Shown: piece by piece, positions 45,668 to 57,214 of the stretch | Numbering within the stretch: position 1 is the stretch's first letter | How the letters are laid out: each line of letters opens with the position of its first letter | Assembly: GCA_023634235.1 (NCBI GenBank) | Contig: JAMKCF010000018.1 | Coordinates: 5,902,768 to 5,966,767 of the forward strand | Direction of reading: 5' to 3' | DNA length: 64,000 nucleotides | From: Pisaster brevispinus | Lineage: Eukaryota > Echinodermata > Asteroidea > Forcipulatida > Asteriidae | The notes under the pieces: generated by a model | Database searches by the model: none | The model's input: only the letters and a program-made list of their open reading frames with translations | What the model was told of the DNA's origin: nothing | Position numbers and translations under genes: made by a program

Positions 45668-45750
45668 ATAGACCGTATGCATGTCCCACTGCGCATGATC
45701 GGCGCGCAAAGGATTTTGGGTGAAATTCGAGTCCAAGCATCATGGCGGGC
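45668..45750 (+). repeat. interspersed repeat, second copy of the 44.4-kb sequence
   Basis: ATAGACCGTATGCATGTCCC, GCGCATGATCGGCGCGCAAA and GATTTTGGGTGAAATTCGAG match 44415-44500 with about 10% change. Confidence 0.75.
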
Positions 45751-46771
45751 TGATTTTGAAGCAATTGCCCGTCCTTCTTTCACTACGTAAAAACATTCAC
45801 TCTGTGCGCAAAGGTACGTCATCATGGTGTTGTGCGTTCACGAAGAGACGGGCATGTTTGACTTAAATAACTGTGTTATTTAATCAATGTTTTGGCATTA
45901 TATATAAAAAAAAAAAATATTTTTAAGGTTTAACTCATAGAAAAGGAAAACACATTAGGGCACTTGAAATACAGAATAAAGTTTCGAAACCTTCGAGCTT
46001 TCAGTTTCAAAGTAAACAACTTAAAAAAAAAAAAATAATAAAATAAAAAAAAATTGTTTTCGGAACGATCATTTTGACATGCTCGTACCTTTATTGAAAA
46101 CGCTGTGCAGTCGAGTGGCTGAATAAACGCCCGCAAAACTGAACTCTGCAAAAAATTACACATTTAAGGGTCGGTTCTTTTAAGGACCAGTTGAATTAGT
46201 GTCGAATATTTTATCTTTGAATGATTGACTTTCAATGTTTGATAATTTAAGTAAGATCGGCTCTGACAAAAAATCTTCATACTTTTGACCCATTTTTTCC
46301 CAAGATGACTGATTTTCTGTTAAGAAATTAACGCCTCTTGTATTATTTGTGACGGGCGTAGGCCGAGGGGCCCAAGAATTATTTCCGTAAAGTTGAAACG
46401 ACAACTGAAGTTTAAATGTTAGTCCACGTTTGTGTTTTGAATTCAAAAAGCTTTAAAACAGTTTGATTTGTTAAATTAAACAAAATATTTAGCATGGGTT
46501 GCTATGAGACATCTATTTAGAGGGTTGCGCACACGCTGTATCAAGCTGACCCCCTCGATAACGGTTGTTTTTATTACAGTTGAACAGCCCAAGTTTCTCC
46601 GGAAGATTTCATTCATTGATCGACTGATGTATGCATTTTTCTCTGAACGAAATACTTTTCATGGCAGCTTTATTTCGAATCCTTTTTTTCAGACAGAAAT
46701 TATTTCTCTGGAGGATTTGTGCTATGGTTTGATCCTCCATTCTATTTTTGGGTCACACTTCTACCCCCCAG

Positions 46772-47023
46772 ATATACACCCTTCGGAACACGCTCCTAAT
46801 GGCGGCGTCTCTCTGGGTTCTTTGTTTCCTGATCGACTTTCCCAACTTTGTCGGTCTCGGGGAGCACATCTTCGACAAAAAGAAACGAGGCTGCTCATTC
46901 GACAGATTAGGTCATTACGGGTACACCGTCTACTTCATCGGGATGGGCGTGGCTACGCCCATGAGCATAGTTGTCTTCTGCTACATCAACATATTTCTCT
47001 TTGTGAGAGCACACAATATCAAG
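46772..47023 (+). CDS. GPCR exon 3 (TM4, ECL2, TM5)
   Basis: Exactly 84 codons (residues 151-234), phase 0 at both ends, with acceptor CTACCCCCCAG and donor GTGAAC. TM4 holds the conserved W165. The second extracellular loop carries KKKRGCSF with C191, the expected partner of C113. TM5 contains P213 (GVATPMSIVVFCY) and ends in a basic cytoplasmic start, VRAHNIK. A longer upstream frame that overlaps this exon is intronic. Confidence 0.92.
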
Positions 47024-47079
47024 GTGAACTACTTATTTGTTTATTAAAACTGATTTATATTATATATTTTTTTCTATGA

Positions 47080-47290
47080 AGGTATTATACAGGGTTGGTA
47101 GAGGTGACAAAATAGTCGCAGACAGTGTCCATGCTATGTGTGGTAAACCATATACATCAAATAACAATCCTGTGAATATTTGAATTAATCCGTGTTTGTG
47201 TGAGTCAGGAGAAAATAGTGTAAAAAGGCATGCAAAATGTTCACATGTAAACACATTGTCCCTAATTTTGGTTGTAACAACCGAGCAGCA
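47080..47290 (-). repeat. interspersed repeat family K, copy in intron 3
   Basis: Strings such as GGTAGAGGTGACAAAATAGT, CGCAGACAGTGT, TGAGTCAGGAGAAAATAGTG and GGTTGTAACAACC match the inverse of 48985-49205. The two copies face each other across exon 4. Confidence 0.75.
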
Positions 47291-47560
47291 TGTCGTGTTT
47301 TTTTTTTCTTCCAATAAAGTTTTCAAATAGTTCTCTCGAACATTACTTCATTTCGGAGGCAAATATTTCACAGTAAAACTGGTTCTAGCAGTTTCCATGA
47401 GCAAGATAAATTGGTCTCGCATTTCCTAGCCTTTATTCAATGATAGTTAAACATGAAAAGAACCAGAAGTTCAACACTACTTTAAATATTCGGACACTAA
47501 AAACATCTTGACCAAGGAAGTACAACAGTTCAAAAACTAATTTGGGTTTGAACAAAGACA

Positions 47561-47656
47561 AATTGACTGGAGCGGGACTTGAACCAACGACCTCCGGATT
47601 AACGTACCGCGGCGCTCTGCCAACTGAGCTATCCAGCCCTATGTTGGCGGTCTCCC
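47561..47656 (-). mobile_element. tRNA-derived SINE, GGAGACCGCC family, copy 2
   Basis: On the minus strand: GGGAGACCGCCAACATAGGG, then GATAGCTCAGTTGGCAGAGC (A box) and TCGTTGGTTCAAGTCCCG (B box). It matches the 24.5-kb copy including sequence upstream of the tRNA-like head. Confidence 0.8.
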
Positions 47657-47880
47657 TAATATTCAATATCTTTGTTCGGGGGCACCAGTCAGAAGCCAGA
47701 AACTGTCATCAAAAAGATGTGTCTTCGCCTAGCCCGTGGTCATAAAAAAAACCCCACCAAAACTTACAAAATGTACATTTTTTACCACAAAGCTGAATTT
47801 TTAGCTCCCCCAAATGCAGAACTTCAAATCACACGTTTGAAAATCTTATTTAAAATTCTTCTTAATTTTGTCCCCCTTAG

Positions 47881-48107
47881 ATTCAAGCTTGGCAATCAGG
47901 GGCGCCCTCTGACGGCCACAATCCTCACTATGTTAACAAGAAGATCGACACTCGTCTGTTAAGGACTGTCGCCATCATCTTCATAGTCTTCTTAATGTGT
48001 TGGACGCCATATACCGTTATTGTTTTGTCCGACTTGAAAAATACGTACCCGGATGAGCTGTACGTAGCTGCAATTATAATGGCACATGCGAATTCCAGCA
48101 TGAACAG
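47881..48107 (+). CDS. GPCR exon 4 (ICL3, TM6, most of TM7)
   Basis: It adds residues 235-309 and two bases of codon 310. The third intracellular loop is short and basic (VNKKIDTRLLR). TM6 carries CWTPY (274-278), the CWxP rotamer-switch motif with P277. TM7 begins after YPDELYVAA and runs through HANSSMN. The donor is GTGGGT and the acceptor TCCCCCTTAG. Confidence 0.92.
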
Positions 48108-49354
48108 GTGGGTACCGTAATTTCTCTAAAAGACAACCATTGTAGGCGCAACCTCACCAATGTACGACCACGGTTTGACGAGTAAAGCGAAGTCGCGTCT
48201 ACTGGCTACCTTTTAGAAGGTTTTCATTTTGCCGGATTTCAGGCGAAATATAGGCGCCCATCTAATATCTAGACAGTAGGAACTGCTCTCAAATTTGCAT
48301 ACTTTATTTAAATGTGTTATTTGTTTCCACTATAATTATGAAATCATTGAAATGTTACCACGTATAAGCCAACGTCACAGGTAAAACGAAACAACTTTCT
48401 CATGAAGACGGTCAGATCATACTGATCGAAACGTCGTATTGTTACGTCACCAGTTCTTTTCAACACCACCATAGAACTCATAAGACAAATTTATGTACAA
48501 CGTTTTACCACAAACCTTACTAGGCAAAAATGCAACGGTCAAGTTGGACATGAACTCGGCATTTCCCATTGATTCGGGTTGCCGACAATTGCGACTGCCA
48601 TTTAGTGATTTTAACGAGGTACGTAAAAGTGCGTGTGCCTATACGTTCCTCTTGATTAATTAGTCCGCACGGCCAGAGTTTCTATTTTTAAGTTTCCGGG
48701 GCGGCCAAACACGTCAATAGTCTCGACAGAGGTTAAAGGATCGATAATAATAACATTCAATGTTTGTTTAACATGTTTTATTTCAATTTAGCCGCTCCAT
48801 GCATGCAGCATTCTTTGGAGGGTCAAGAACAAAATCTTCCAAAGGCAATTATATTGATTAAGTGGGTGTACAAGATCGGTTCTGTTTTTATGCCATGTGG
48901 GTTTTTTCCTTTGACTTATTCGAGTAAAACTGAATCTAAAAACCTAAACAAATTACAAAATAAGTAAAGTAAAATGAAAGCTGATTTCGGTTGTTACAAC
49001 CATAATTAAGGACAATGTCTTTTCATGCTAAAAATTGTGCGTGGTTTTCACTCTTTTCTCCTGACTCACAGAAAAGATTAAGCCCCAATTTTCACAAGTT
49101 TGTTATTCCGTGTATTATTGTTGATCACACACAAAACATGAATATTGTCTGCGACTGTTTTGTCAGCTCCACAATCATGCATAAATACCTCCAATTCACC
49201 CTTCCATAATCAATGATGGTTTTGTTTTCTATTTTTATATTCGAGATCGGATAAAAAGTGTGCAAAATAAGAGCCGTGAAGCTCTGTTCATCTGTGAAGA
49301 CGTCATAAGATTTAAACTGATGTCAAATTCAATTTTCTTCCAATTTCTTCACAG
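48108..49354 (+). other. GPCR intron 4 (1.25 kb)
   Basis: GTGGGT to TTTCTTCACAG, phase 2. It holds a CATGAAGACGG...GATCGAAACGTCG motif at 48399-48435 (compare 38.9 kb) and a repeat family K copy at 48985-49205. Confidence 0.85.
48985..49205 (+). repeat. interspersed repeat family K, copy in intron 4
   Basis: GGTTGTTACAACCATAATTA, TTTTCTCCTGACTCACAGAA, ATATTGTCTGCGACTG and TTTTGTCAGCTCCAC occur in order, inverse to the intron 3 copy. A related piece lies at about 56.19-56.30 kb. Confidence 0.75.
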
Positions 49355-49520
49355 TATCCTTTACGGTGTCACGAACAAAAACTTCAGAGACGGTTACAGG
49401 AAAATAATTCAAACGATGACGTGTGGACGAGTATGCGCAACTCGAACCGACCAACTCGGGGGGAACACCAGCTCGACTATGAACAGAACAACGCGAGGGG
49501 GACGGATGTCACCGTTGTAG
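49355..49520 (+). CDS. GPCR exon 5 (end of TM7, helix 8, C-tail, stop)
   Basis: It completes codon 310 and gives residues 311-364, then TAG at 49518-49520. The TM7 motif reads N309-S310-I-L-Y313, i.e. NSxxY in place of NPxxY, followed by GVTNKNFRDGYRKI, a typical helix 8; melatonin receptors have the closely similar N(A/S)IIYG...NQNFR.EYRRI. C333 and C337 are possible palmitoylation sites. The tail is short (about 35 residues) and Thr/Ser/Arg-rich. Loss of the TM7 proline is seen in the melatonin group, so it supports identity rather than decay. Confidence 0.92.
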
Positions 49521-50140
49521 CCCGACTATTAGACTTTTATCAGTCGCCTTATCAAGTCGATGTACCATGTGTTTAGTTATGCGGATGTTAACTGATAACA
49601 TCCACGCGATATGATGTAAAAGGTGAGGTCATAGATTGGTAAGCCCTCTAAACATTAATGTCCATGCAAACACTTGGTGAGAAGCCACTGCAGCTGTTGA
49701 TTGTATAAACTATTTTGAGAAAGGATTTCCTTTGAAGTAACATAAACTCAAAAACACTTAAATCTGAGAAACGATTCATGCACGAATCGCTTCTCAGATT
49801 TCCGAGGGTTGGGTGTCCGTTTCCCGAATGCTGCAGCCAAATATATGCGCCGTCACCTCGCTAAACGTGGATGGATTCGACGTTCTTGTGAAAATAAAAG
49901 GTGACGTTTTTTGGGGGTTCTGTTTTCCCCAGCAAGTAGACACTGTACTCAGCTGAAACTTGTACAAGTGACTTTTATTGTATTTTCTTTATCATGTTAC
50001 CTCTGAACCAGCATTACGCTGGCAAAAACCGATCTACGACCCTACATTTTATTGTTCAATATAACTTGGAATTCATGCTGTTTCACGGCACTACATTTTT
50101 GGTTCAAGAATTTAGCATTTTCCCAAGGCAAGAATAAACA
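49521..50140 (+). other. probable 3' UTR region with polyadenylation candidates
   Basis: AATAAA occurs at 49893-49898 and 50133-50138. Either could serve the receptor gene, but both lie in or beside a repeat family G copy, so the true end cannot be fixed. Confidence 0.4.
49660..50040 (+). repeat. interspersed repeat family G, copy 3
   Basis: It shares GAAGCCACTGCAGCTGTTGA, CTAAACGTGGATGGATTCGAC (first 20 bases) and AGTAGACACTGTACTCAGC with 30.19-30.56 kb. Confidence 0.7.
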
Positions 50141-52768
50141 AAACAGTGCCGTAACAAAACATTTGCATATGGGGAGGGGGCAAGCGAGGGAAAAGCGTTG
50201 GTTTATTGATTTATTATTTGTTCTGTTACTTTTGTTTATTATTTGCCATTTATCGTTCATCATTTTGTCATTGATATTTGATTTAATTTGTATTAGTTAT
50301 TTATTCATTGTCGTTTTTGTGGTTTGTTGTTTAGTTACTACTATTTGTTAATATAGTTTATTATTATTCATCATTTATTATTTATTTTGATCGTTATTTT
50401 TTAGGGGGATTTTGATTTATCGAATATTTTCTAAATTCCAAGGGGGAAGGGGAGACAAGGGGAGGGGGGACAAGGGTTCTGACCGGGGGCGTCCCCCTGC
50501 CCCCTTCTGACTACGCTACTGGGAACGAAAGAGGCTTTTTGGCGTTTGATATCTTTTTAATATGCTGACGTCAATGGAAATCGTTTTTTGTTTGTTAGCT
50601 CTCAGAATTTCACCTGCAAATGACAGTACTATCTGCCTACTGCGTTATGATACTGATGTGCAAGCGCTACATACGCAGTGTGGACTTGAGAACAAAAGAG
50701 GTCCACATAATGTAGGGATCTGAAGTACTATGTGGACTTACACACGTCCACACAACGTTATTTGCAGTGTTGAGGAATAGGATTTTCCTTAAGTGTACAG
50801 AACAAAGGAATGTCCACACAACGACTGCAAAACAAGACTGTGTGTGTGTGTGTGTGTGTGTGAACAAAACATTTATTACTTTATTCTTCTACCGAATAAA
50901 TAAAAAAATGTAATTACCCTTGTGTCTAAGAGGAGGTTACATTTTCATAAACTTGTCGATTTAATTGTTTTGCAAAGCGTGTTCCCTAAGTGGTTATTTC
51001 AGTAAACACAGGTATTTTCGTTTATTTGAATTTAATGTATTAATTACTAGTATAAAGTATTTCTGGTTTATTTATTTATTCACTGCACTGGCGGCCAAGC
51101 AGGCCGAAAAGTACATTTACAAATGCAAATAATTCATACAGGTAAGACAATATTTATATAAAAATATATAATAATTTACAAGAAAGTAAACCACAAAATT
51201 AACCAAAAAAAACCAGGCATAACTTTTTTTTTTAAAACAAGAGTGAAACTTTTTTTAAAAGAGTAAAACTTCTAAAAACTTTGAAAGAGTTTTGACAATA
51301 ACAAAAAACACCACAGAAATTTAAAGTATAGGTTATTTTAAGTAGGTCTTCACAGAACAAATAATTTGCCGTATATATTTTGTATACCTACATAACTCTT
51401 GTCGCTTTTTTTTTCTAGTACGCAACTTGGATGCAACAGGACCATTCAAAACGAACAAATCGGTTGCATATACGAGAGAGGTATATTACTGACCAAGAGC
51501 AAATTGTGTGAAGATTTTTTGAATGTATGTCCTTTGAAAATTTTCCTGGAATCGGTTGCCTGTAAATTGCCCCGTGTGACTTTGTGACCTTAACGACCAC
51601 GTCACACAGGGAATTTACTTCATCAGGCAAAATGGAAGGCAATTACAGCGGCAAAACGAACAATTCGACAGCGCAACAGACATTCTTCTGTGATTTCTAG
51701 CTGTAACTCACTATCCCAAAGAAACTAATCAGAAAACTGAAATGTGTGTCAAAATTCTTGTTCGAGATTTCCTGGAACTAGTTAATATCTAAAAGCCTGG
51801 TGTGACACGGCCATGAGGCTAATAGCTGTTTATAAGCCGTTACTCTCTCTTGCCAATCAAAGGGTGTTTATAACAAAGGCAAACGTTAAGAGTCTAGCTC
51901 AGCAACTTAAAAAAATCCTATAAAACAATCCAGTGAAAATTGAATCCATAAGATGACGTCATCTAATTAATGGCTCAATGAAAGAGGGTGTTCACTGCAC
52001 GTGTTTGGGATTTAAACAATCAGCACACTCGGCCAGCGGATTTTAGTTTTAGTGAAAAGCATAAAACAGCACTGAGAAAACAACGGCATAGCTGGAAGAG
52101 GGGGCCCTGGGGCACGTGCCCCCCCCAAAAAAAAAAAAAAAAAAAAAAAAAAGAAGAAGAAAAAATCCACCAAAAAATCCCATATAAAAAAAATAAAAAT
52201 ACAAATAAAACGATTACACAAACGGTGCCTCCTCTTCCTCATAAAACAAAAACCGCGATAGTGCTCACAAAAAGAACAAGAAGAGAGAAATTATGCGTGT
52301 TTGTATATAACCAAAATGTAGTGAACGATCGCAATCAGAATCGCTATCGCGACCACAAGATGCTATAAGATGCTATAAGATGATTGTGCCCCCTGCATCG
52401 TCACCTATCCAAAACAAAAGCATGAACCCAAACATCCCCCTGCCCCCTCCCCCACTTATAGCAAAAAGTGAAAATGTATGAACAATTAATTGTATAACTT
52501 TTGCCTTTTATGATCACAGAAGTAATTGTGTTACACCAAACTGTGCACCTTTTATCAAATACTTAATTATAACTGACATAATTATAGTCTTATATGATAC
52601 AAATTTAGTTTAGTTAAATCATACTCTTAGTTATGTATCCTTTCAAAGATCTACGTGGATTCATCTTAGGACGAGTTGATCCCCACTCAAGTTCTTTTTT
52701 TCTTGCTACTTAATCTTGGAGTACCTTATTAATAACTGATAAACAGAAAATAGTTTAAAGGTATACAG
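50141..52768. other. intergenic, no gene seen
   Basis: It contains TTTATTATT-rich DNA at 50200-50395, a (TG)n tract at 50840-50861, a LINE-3'-tail-like minus-strand segment at 51060-51200 (CTGCACTGGCGGCCAAGCAG, then CGAAAAGTACATTTACAAAT) and a C-run/A-run junction at 52119-52155. The open frames near 52.0-52.3 kb are translations of the A-run. Confidence 0.5.
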
Positions 52769-52925
52769 TTGCCGATTTCACAAAGCACCCAGAGTCACCT
52801 CACGATGAGTTGTCAGTATTACACAAACAAAGTGATTTAATTGTTTTGTGACATCACAAATTTGCTCAGCAATTAAGATTGATAAAAAGTTACGATCAAT
52901 CTTAACTCTTTGTGAAATCGGTCCC
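52769..52925. mobile_element. MITE-like element, GGGACCGATTTCACAAAG family
   Basis: TTGCCGATTTCACAAAGC at the left and CTTTGTGAAATCGGTCCC at the right, with AAGATTGATAAAAAG / TACGATCAATCTT pairing inside. It is 157 bp. The terminus resembles, but is distinct from, the GGGCCCAATTTCAT family. Confidence 0.75.
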
Positions 52926-54299
52926 AGAACATTCACTGGGAGTCGACCCCAGCACCTTACGCACTAGAAAAAGTAGAACAAGTAGAACAAAGGTTTTATA
53001 ACCAGGGGAGAGATTCATTGCTGGTAATGAGGTCTGAAGCAAGGATAAAAAATGTTGAGGAGGAAATGTTGAAATGATTGCATTACTTTCGGTATTCCCC
53101 TTGAGCTGAAGATTCCAAGGAGCTTTTGTGGAATGGTTTCCTTTAGTGCTAGAAAAGTTCACTGCAAAAACTGCGGTGTTAAAATTGACACCATGGGTGT
53201 TTTCATAGATATATACATGTATACCGAAGAGAGAATCAAATATAACATAATGGGATGATAAAATAACACCAGAATACTAATATTGACACCTTAGTGTTTG
53301 CTAGATCAAAATAGCAAGATTGCATTACATTTAAGGAAAACAGTGCCATTTTCCCCACCAAGCAGAAAGGAAACAAATCTGAATTTAGATCAAAGTTTGA
53401 AATTCCTCATGCCTGTATGACAATGGTGGTTAGGATGGTGCGAAATAAGCCTTTATTATTATTATTTACATTAATGTGTTTATAAATTGTAAAACGGTTC
53501 AATGTTTCCGTCCGTGCACTGGCGTGCCTTAAAGTGTTTTTGAAACAAACTTCAACTAAATAGTCAAAACCACTGATACACAGATAGGAACATTGCTTTC
53601 TTAAAATGTTGAGCGCGCACCTGCTTTTAACATCCAAAGTTATCACTACTTCTGCCACAAAATCTGGAAAAGGTTTGTGTTTTCACTTTGACACGAAAAC
53701 CACCGATTTCTTAGGCAGGGGCGAGAGTCAACGCTAACAGAAAGGTCTGAAACTAGAGTCTAAGTTTTAGAACCTACGTTGAAATGATGACATATCCCCT
53801 TCCCTGGAGTTATACATTTCAAGGTGCTCTGGGGAATGGTATCCTCAGCATAAAAAAATTGATCAAAGAGAACAATTTCTTTACATCTGATGAAAATGTT
53901 TTAAAAAATTGCAGCTTTTTTTCACAGTACGCACAAAAAAAAAAAGTCTGAATTCAGTTAAAAGTCTGAAGTTTCTCATCTTTGCTTTGGACAAAAACTT
54001 ATCATTCTGAGAAGACATCGAGAACGCAAGGTTCAATTAATAAACTTTTCATCAGAAATCTAGCTCCATTCAATATGGGCTTCTGGTAAGTAGTCGAACC
54101 GGATTGTGTAAAGTGGGCGTGGCTTAGATTGGAACGACGTCACACCTACGTATAATGATTGTTAGTACATGTATAGCCCTAATGCATTTAGCAGCCATCG
54201 CTGAGGGAATTAATTAAAAGAAAGGCACTGTGCCAATTATAGGTCTCCCTTTGGCCTAACTGATGGCACTGTTTTAAGCGTCTGACGTCAAATGAGAGG
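52926..54299. other. intergenic, no gene seen
   Basis: Segments near 52.93-53.17 and 53.74-53.86 kb share wording (TTGAAATGAT, CCAAGG or AAGGTGCTCTGGGGAATGG) and may be two diverged copies of one repeat. No coding sequence was recognised. Confidence 0.4.
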
Positions 54300-54441
54300 G
54301 GTCTAAAGTCTCGCGCATTATTCAAACATTTTTGATACCACTTTGGTCCCACGTACAATGCTTTTAACGTGTGAAGGATACAAACTCACGCACTTTAACG
54401 GCTTACGATGTTCGAGTACGCGAGACTTGCTCAGTCTATTG
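54300..54441. mobile_element. MITE, AAGTCTCGCGC family, diverged copy 2
   Basis: AAAGTCTCGCGCATTATTCA at the left and TGTTCGAGTACGCGAGACTT at the right. The interior TTTGGTCCCACGTACAATGC matches the 26.13-kb copy. Confidence 0.85.
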
Positions 54442-54479
54442 CGGGTTAGATGGCTGCGGATACTGGTTCTTTGCAAACT

Positions 54480-54730
54480 GGGCCCAATTTCATGGCCTCT
54501 GCTTACTGCCGAATTCTGCGCTTGCGATCCATTCTCCGCTTAATGTGCAAGCGCCGAATGTCTGTGCTAGCTGTGTAAGCAGAGAATGCCTACTAACGTT
54601 AAGTACGCACGCGCACAAGCAAAACAAAATCTGCTAACCCGTGAAAAACGCTTGACGTAAGCGCGGAGTTCCCTGCCTCCGTAAGCGCCGATTACTTGCT
54701 TACGGTAAGCAGAGCCATGAAATTGAGCCC
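54480..54730. mobile_element. MITE, GGGCCCAATTTCAT family, copy at 54.5 kb
   Basis: GGGCCCAATTTCATGGCCTC at the left and AGAGCCATGAAATTGAGCCC at the right, with CTGCTTACCG-like / CGGTAAGCAG inner pairing. It is 251 bp. Confidence 0.9.
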
Positions 54731-55332
54731 AGATCAAACCGAAGCCCGTAATCGCAGCCGCCAATTCGGACACAGCCTGAGATTGGCATCTCCAAAATCA
54801 AGCTATCCAACACTCATGAGTTTTCATGTACCATCTCGTTGTGGTTTTTATACTAACTTTTTTAAGAGAGAGAAAAAAGAGAGGCTTTTAGCTACAGGAG
54901 AAAGAAAAATCATTATTGTTACAAGAATTACCAGTGTTGCCAAGGAAGAAACGTATGTTTTATAAAATTGAAGAACACCAGCCTTCAAAACGTAAATGTA
55001 AACGTATATTTATATCCTTTCTGGAAACAAGTGTATATTGTATGCCTCTCTGCACTGAAATGGGATTTATATCCCAGGTAAAAAAAAAAATAAAATAAAA
55101 TAAAATAAGAATAAAATAAAAACATGGGACACTTAGACTTCAATGTAAATTTCATGTAAATTTCACTAACTTATTTGTATACATTATTTTGTAAAACCAC
55201 ACTTTTGATGTTTGTGTTAAATATTTTTGTCAGATAAACAGCTTCAGTGTCCATGCCATCATTTAAGTGATCTGTGTTTGGAAACGTATTCTATTTTGCA
55301 ACTTTGCTTATACGCTCCCACGCAAGTGAGTG

Positions 55333-55507
55333 TGCCGGTGTCCCAGGGATTTCTGTCCGCCGGAGATTCGGTCCCCCATATGCGGGAAATTAACATGGGC
55401 TGAAAGAGGATGATTCAAAAGAGGGCGCTATCAGAAGACGTTTGTACACAGTTTGCCGTATGGGGGACCGAATCTCCGGGGGGACAGAATCTCCTGCCAC
55501 ACCGGTG
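55333..55507. mobile_element. MITE, CCGGTGT...GGAGATTCGGTCCCCC family
   Basis: GCCGGTGTCCCAGGGATTTC then CCGGAGATTCGGTCCCCCAT at the left pairs with ATGGGGGACCGAATCTCCGG then GACAGAATCTCCTGCCACAC at the right. The inverted repeats are about 55 bp over 175 bp. Related GGGGACAGAATCTC strings occur at 61.05-61.13 and 62.24-62.29 kb. Confidence 0.88.
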
Positions 55508-55699
55508 CTCAAAACAGAAAGAAAACGAAAACAAGTCAAAATTCAGATAAAAGTCTGAAATTTCTCATTTCTGACTAGATAACAAATCAAAACAACATTA
55601 AACGGAAAATGACAGTACAGTACAGAGTGAGACTCGGTACATTCTTGGATGTATGGGATTGGCTTTACAAATTTATACCAAAAAAAGACAAAAAGAAAA

Positions 55700-56110
55700 T
55701 AGTTAGTGGCCTGAACGTTTTGACCCTAGCAGAGTCTTTCTCGAAGGCTAAATGACATTTTATGTGCGTATTTATTACAAAAGCTAAAACTCATTTTATC
55801 AAAAAAATTAATTAGTGTTTTTGGTTGTTCAGATTTTTTTTCTTTCATAGATATAATTTAAATCAAAGATTTGATTTCAGCCTTTCGAAGGCTAAATGAC
55901 AACACAACAACCAGAAACAGGTATACTGGTGTAACAAAGTCAAGTGGAAATAGATGATAGAGATGAAAGCACACAGAGAAAGCAGGCTTGGGGCTAAACA
56001 AAACAGATGCCGTAGCAAAAAGGGGATGGATTGGGCTGTTTTTTTTTTTTTTTTGGGGGGGGGCTTGTTTGACCACAGGAGGTAGGGAACACAAAAGACA
56101 AAATCAATGA
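55700..56110 (-). repeat. inverse copy of the 38.6-kb repeat
   Basis: The minus strand carries CCTGTTTCTGGTTGTTGTGT, TGTCATTTAGCCTTCGA and AGACTCTGCTAGGGTCAAAA in the order seen at 38.6-38.96 kb, with an internal duplication of the TTTAGCCTTCGA segment. Confidence 0.65.
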
Positions 56111-56457
56111 TGGGAAGAGGGAGGGAAAAGTAAAAAAATCAATGATCAAAACAAAAAAACAAATACATGAAAATAAACATTTAAAAAGAGAGAACAATTC
56201 TTGGTACAATGTTGATCATCACTGACACAATACACGAACACTGTCTGCGGTTATTTTGTCAGCTCTACCAATCCAATACAGCAACATTTTGTATTCAATT
56301 TACGCATAATCGTTAACATTACAACTGCTTTATTGCTTCATTTGACCTTTTCCTGGGAAGAACGTTTTGCTGAATTGATTATCATAACAGCCAGACGTCC
56401 TTCGAGGCACCCCATAAAAGTTATTTCTATGGGTGAAGGAACGCTCAGTTACACCCA

Positions 56458-56657
56458 TTAAAGGCAAAGTATACCTTTGGTTTTTGGAACCGTTTGATTG
56501 CCTTAAACCTATGTGAATGTAGATAATATATGCAATAAAACTAACCGGTGAAAAATTTCGTTTGTAGGGTGTTACTGTTGTTATTACCAACAGCTACAGT
56601 GCTTTTATGGTAATTAATTTTTTTAGCAATTACCAAAGATGTATACCTTTCCTTTAA
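56458..56657. mobile_element. MITE flanked by TTAA
   Basis: AAGGCAAAGTATACCTTTGG at the left and CCAAAGATGTATACCTTTCC at the right; TTAA lies at 56458-56461 and 56654-56657. ACCAACAGCTAC and GTTACTGTTGTT-type segments sit in the interior. The TTAA flanks would fit a piggyBac- or Kolobok-type mechanism, which is inference only. Confidence 0.8.
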
Positions 56658-57214
56658 GATTTAAAATACATTGTGTAAAATGCCAGCACTCGCTTCGAAA
56701 CACTAGCTTGTAGAATTGGCCTTATCTTTTGCATAAGAGTAATTGCTTTCCTTAATGACACACAAACAGTACCCAGGACAACAGTTTCCGGAGGTAACTG
56801 GACCACAGGGACCCTACAGTTACAGCTGTGCTCGTTACGCATCAAATGACAATCCCGTAAGATCAGATGGAACTATCAATGACGTCAGTTATTGTAGATT
56901 TGCCAGTTTTTTTTTTTTTTTACTTTTTGTGCACGCACGACGCCCACATTCTTGTAAATTTATAATATTTTTTTTTATAAATAGCTATATACAACGCTCA
57001 GAACTGTAACTGATGTTTTGTAACATTGCCCTTCCTTTTGCATTTGCCACCGAGTTCAACTGCACCAATTGATAGCACTGTTTCCATACGGGGGAAAACA
57101 AAAAAGAAAAGAACAAAACAGAATACATGTACATACAATCTATTTCAAAACTCTGCAGTGAGGGCCGCTGTCAGCTCGTGCTGGCATATTTACATTTTTC
57201 AATTGTTTTAACCA
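56658..57214. other. intergenic, no gene seen
   Basis: T-runs at about 56910 and 56970. No recognised coding sequence. Confidence 0.45.

Larger units (their letters stand above)
44910..46771 (+). other. GPCR intron 2 (1.86 kb)
   Basis: GTACGT to CTACCCCCCAG, phase 0. It contains one MITE and a repeat copy listed separately, and otherwise AT-rich sequence. Confidence 0.85.
47024..47880 (+). other. GPCR intron 3 (857 bp)
   Basis: GTGAAC to TTTTGTCCCCCTTAG, phase 0. It holds one copy of an interspersed repeat (47080-47290) and an inverse tRNA-derived SINE (47561-47656). Confidence 0.85.

Noticed and set aside
46504..47079. 191-codon open frame on the + strand
   Set aside because: It lies in a different frame over the end of intron 2 and exon 3; the receptor frame fits the splice sites and has the family motifs.
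52012..52368. Lys-rich / Phe-rich open frames
   Set aside because: They translate a C-run/A-run junction.
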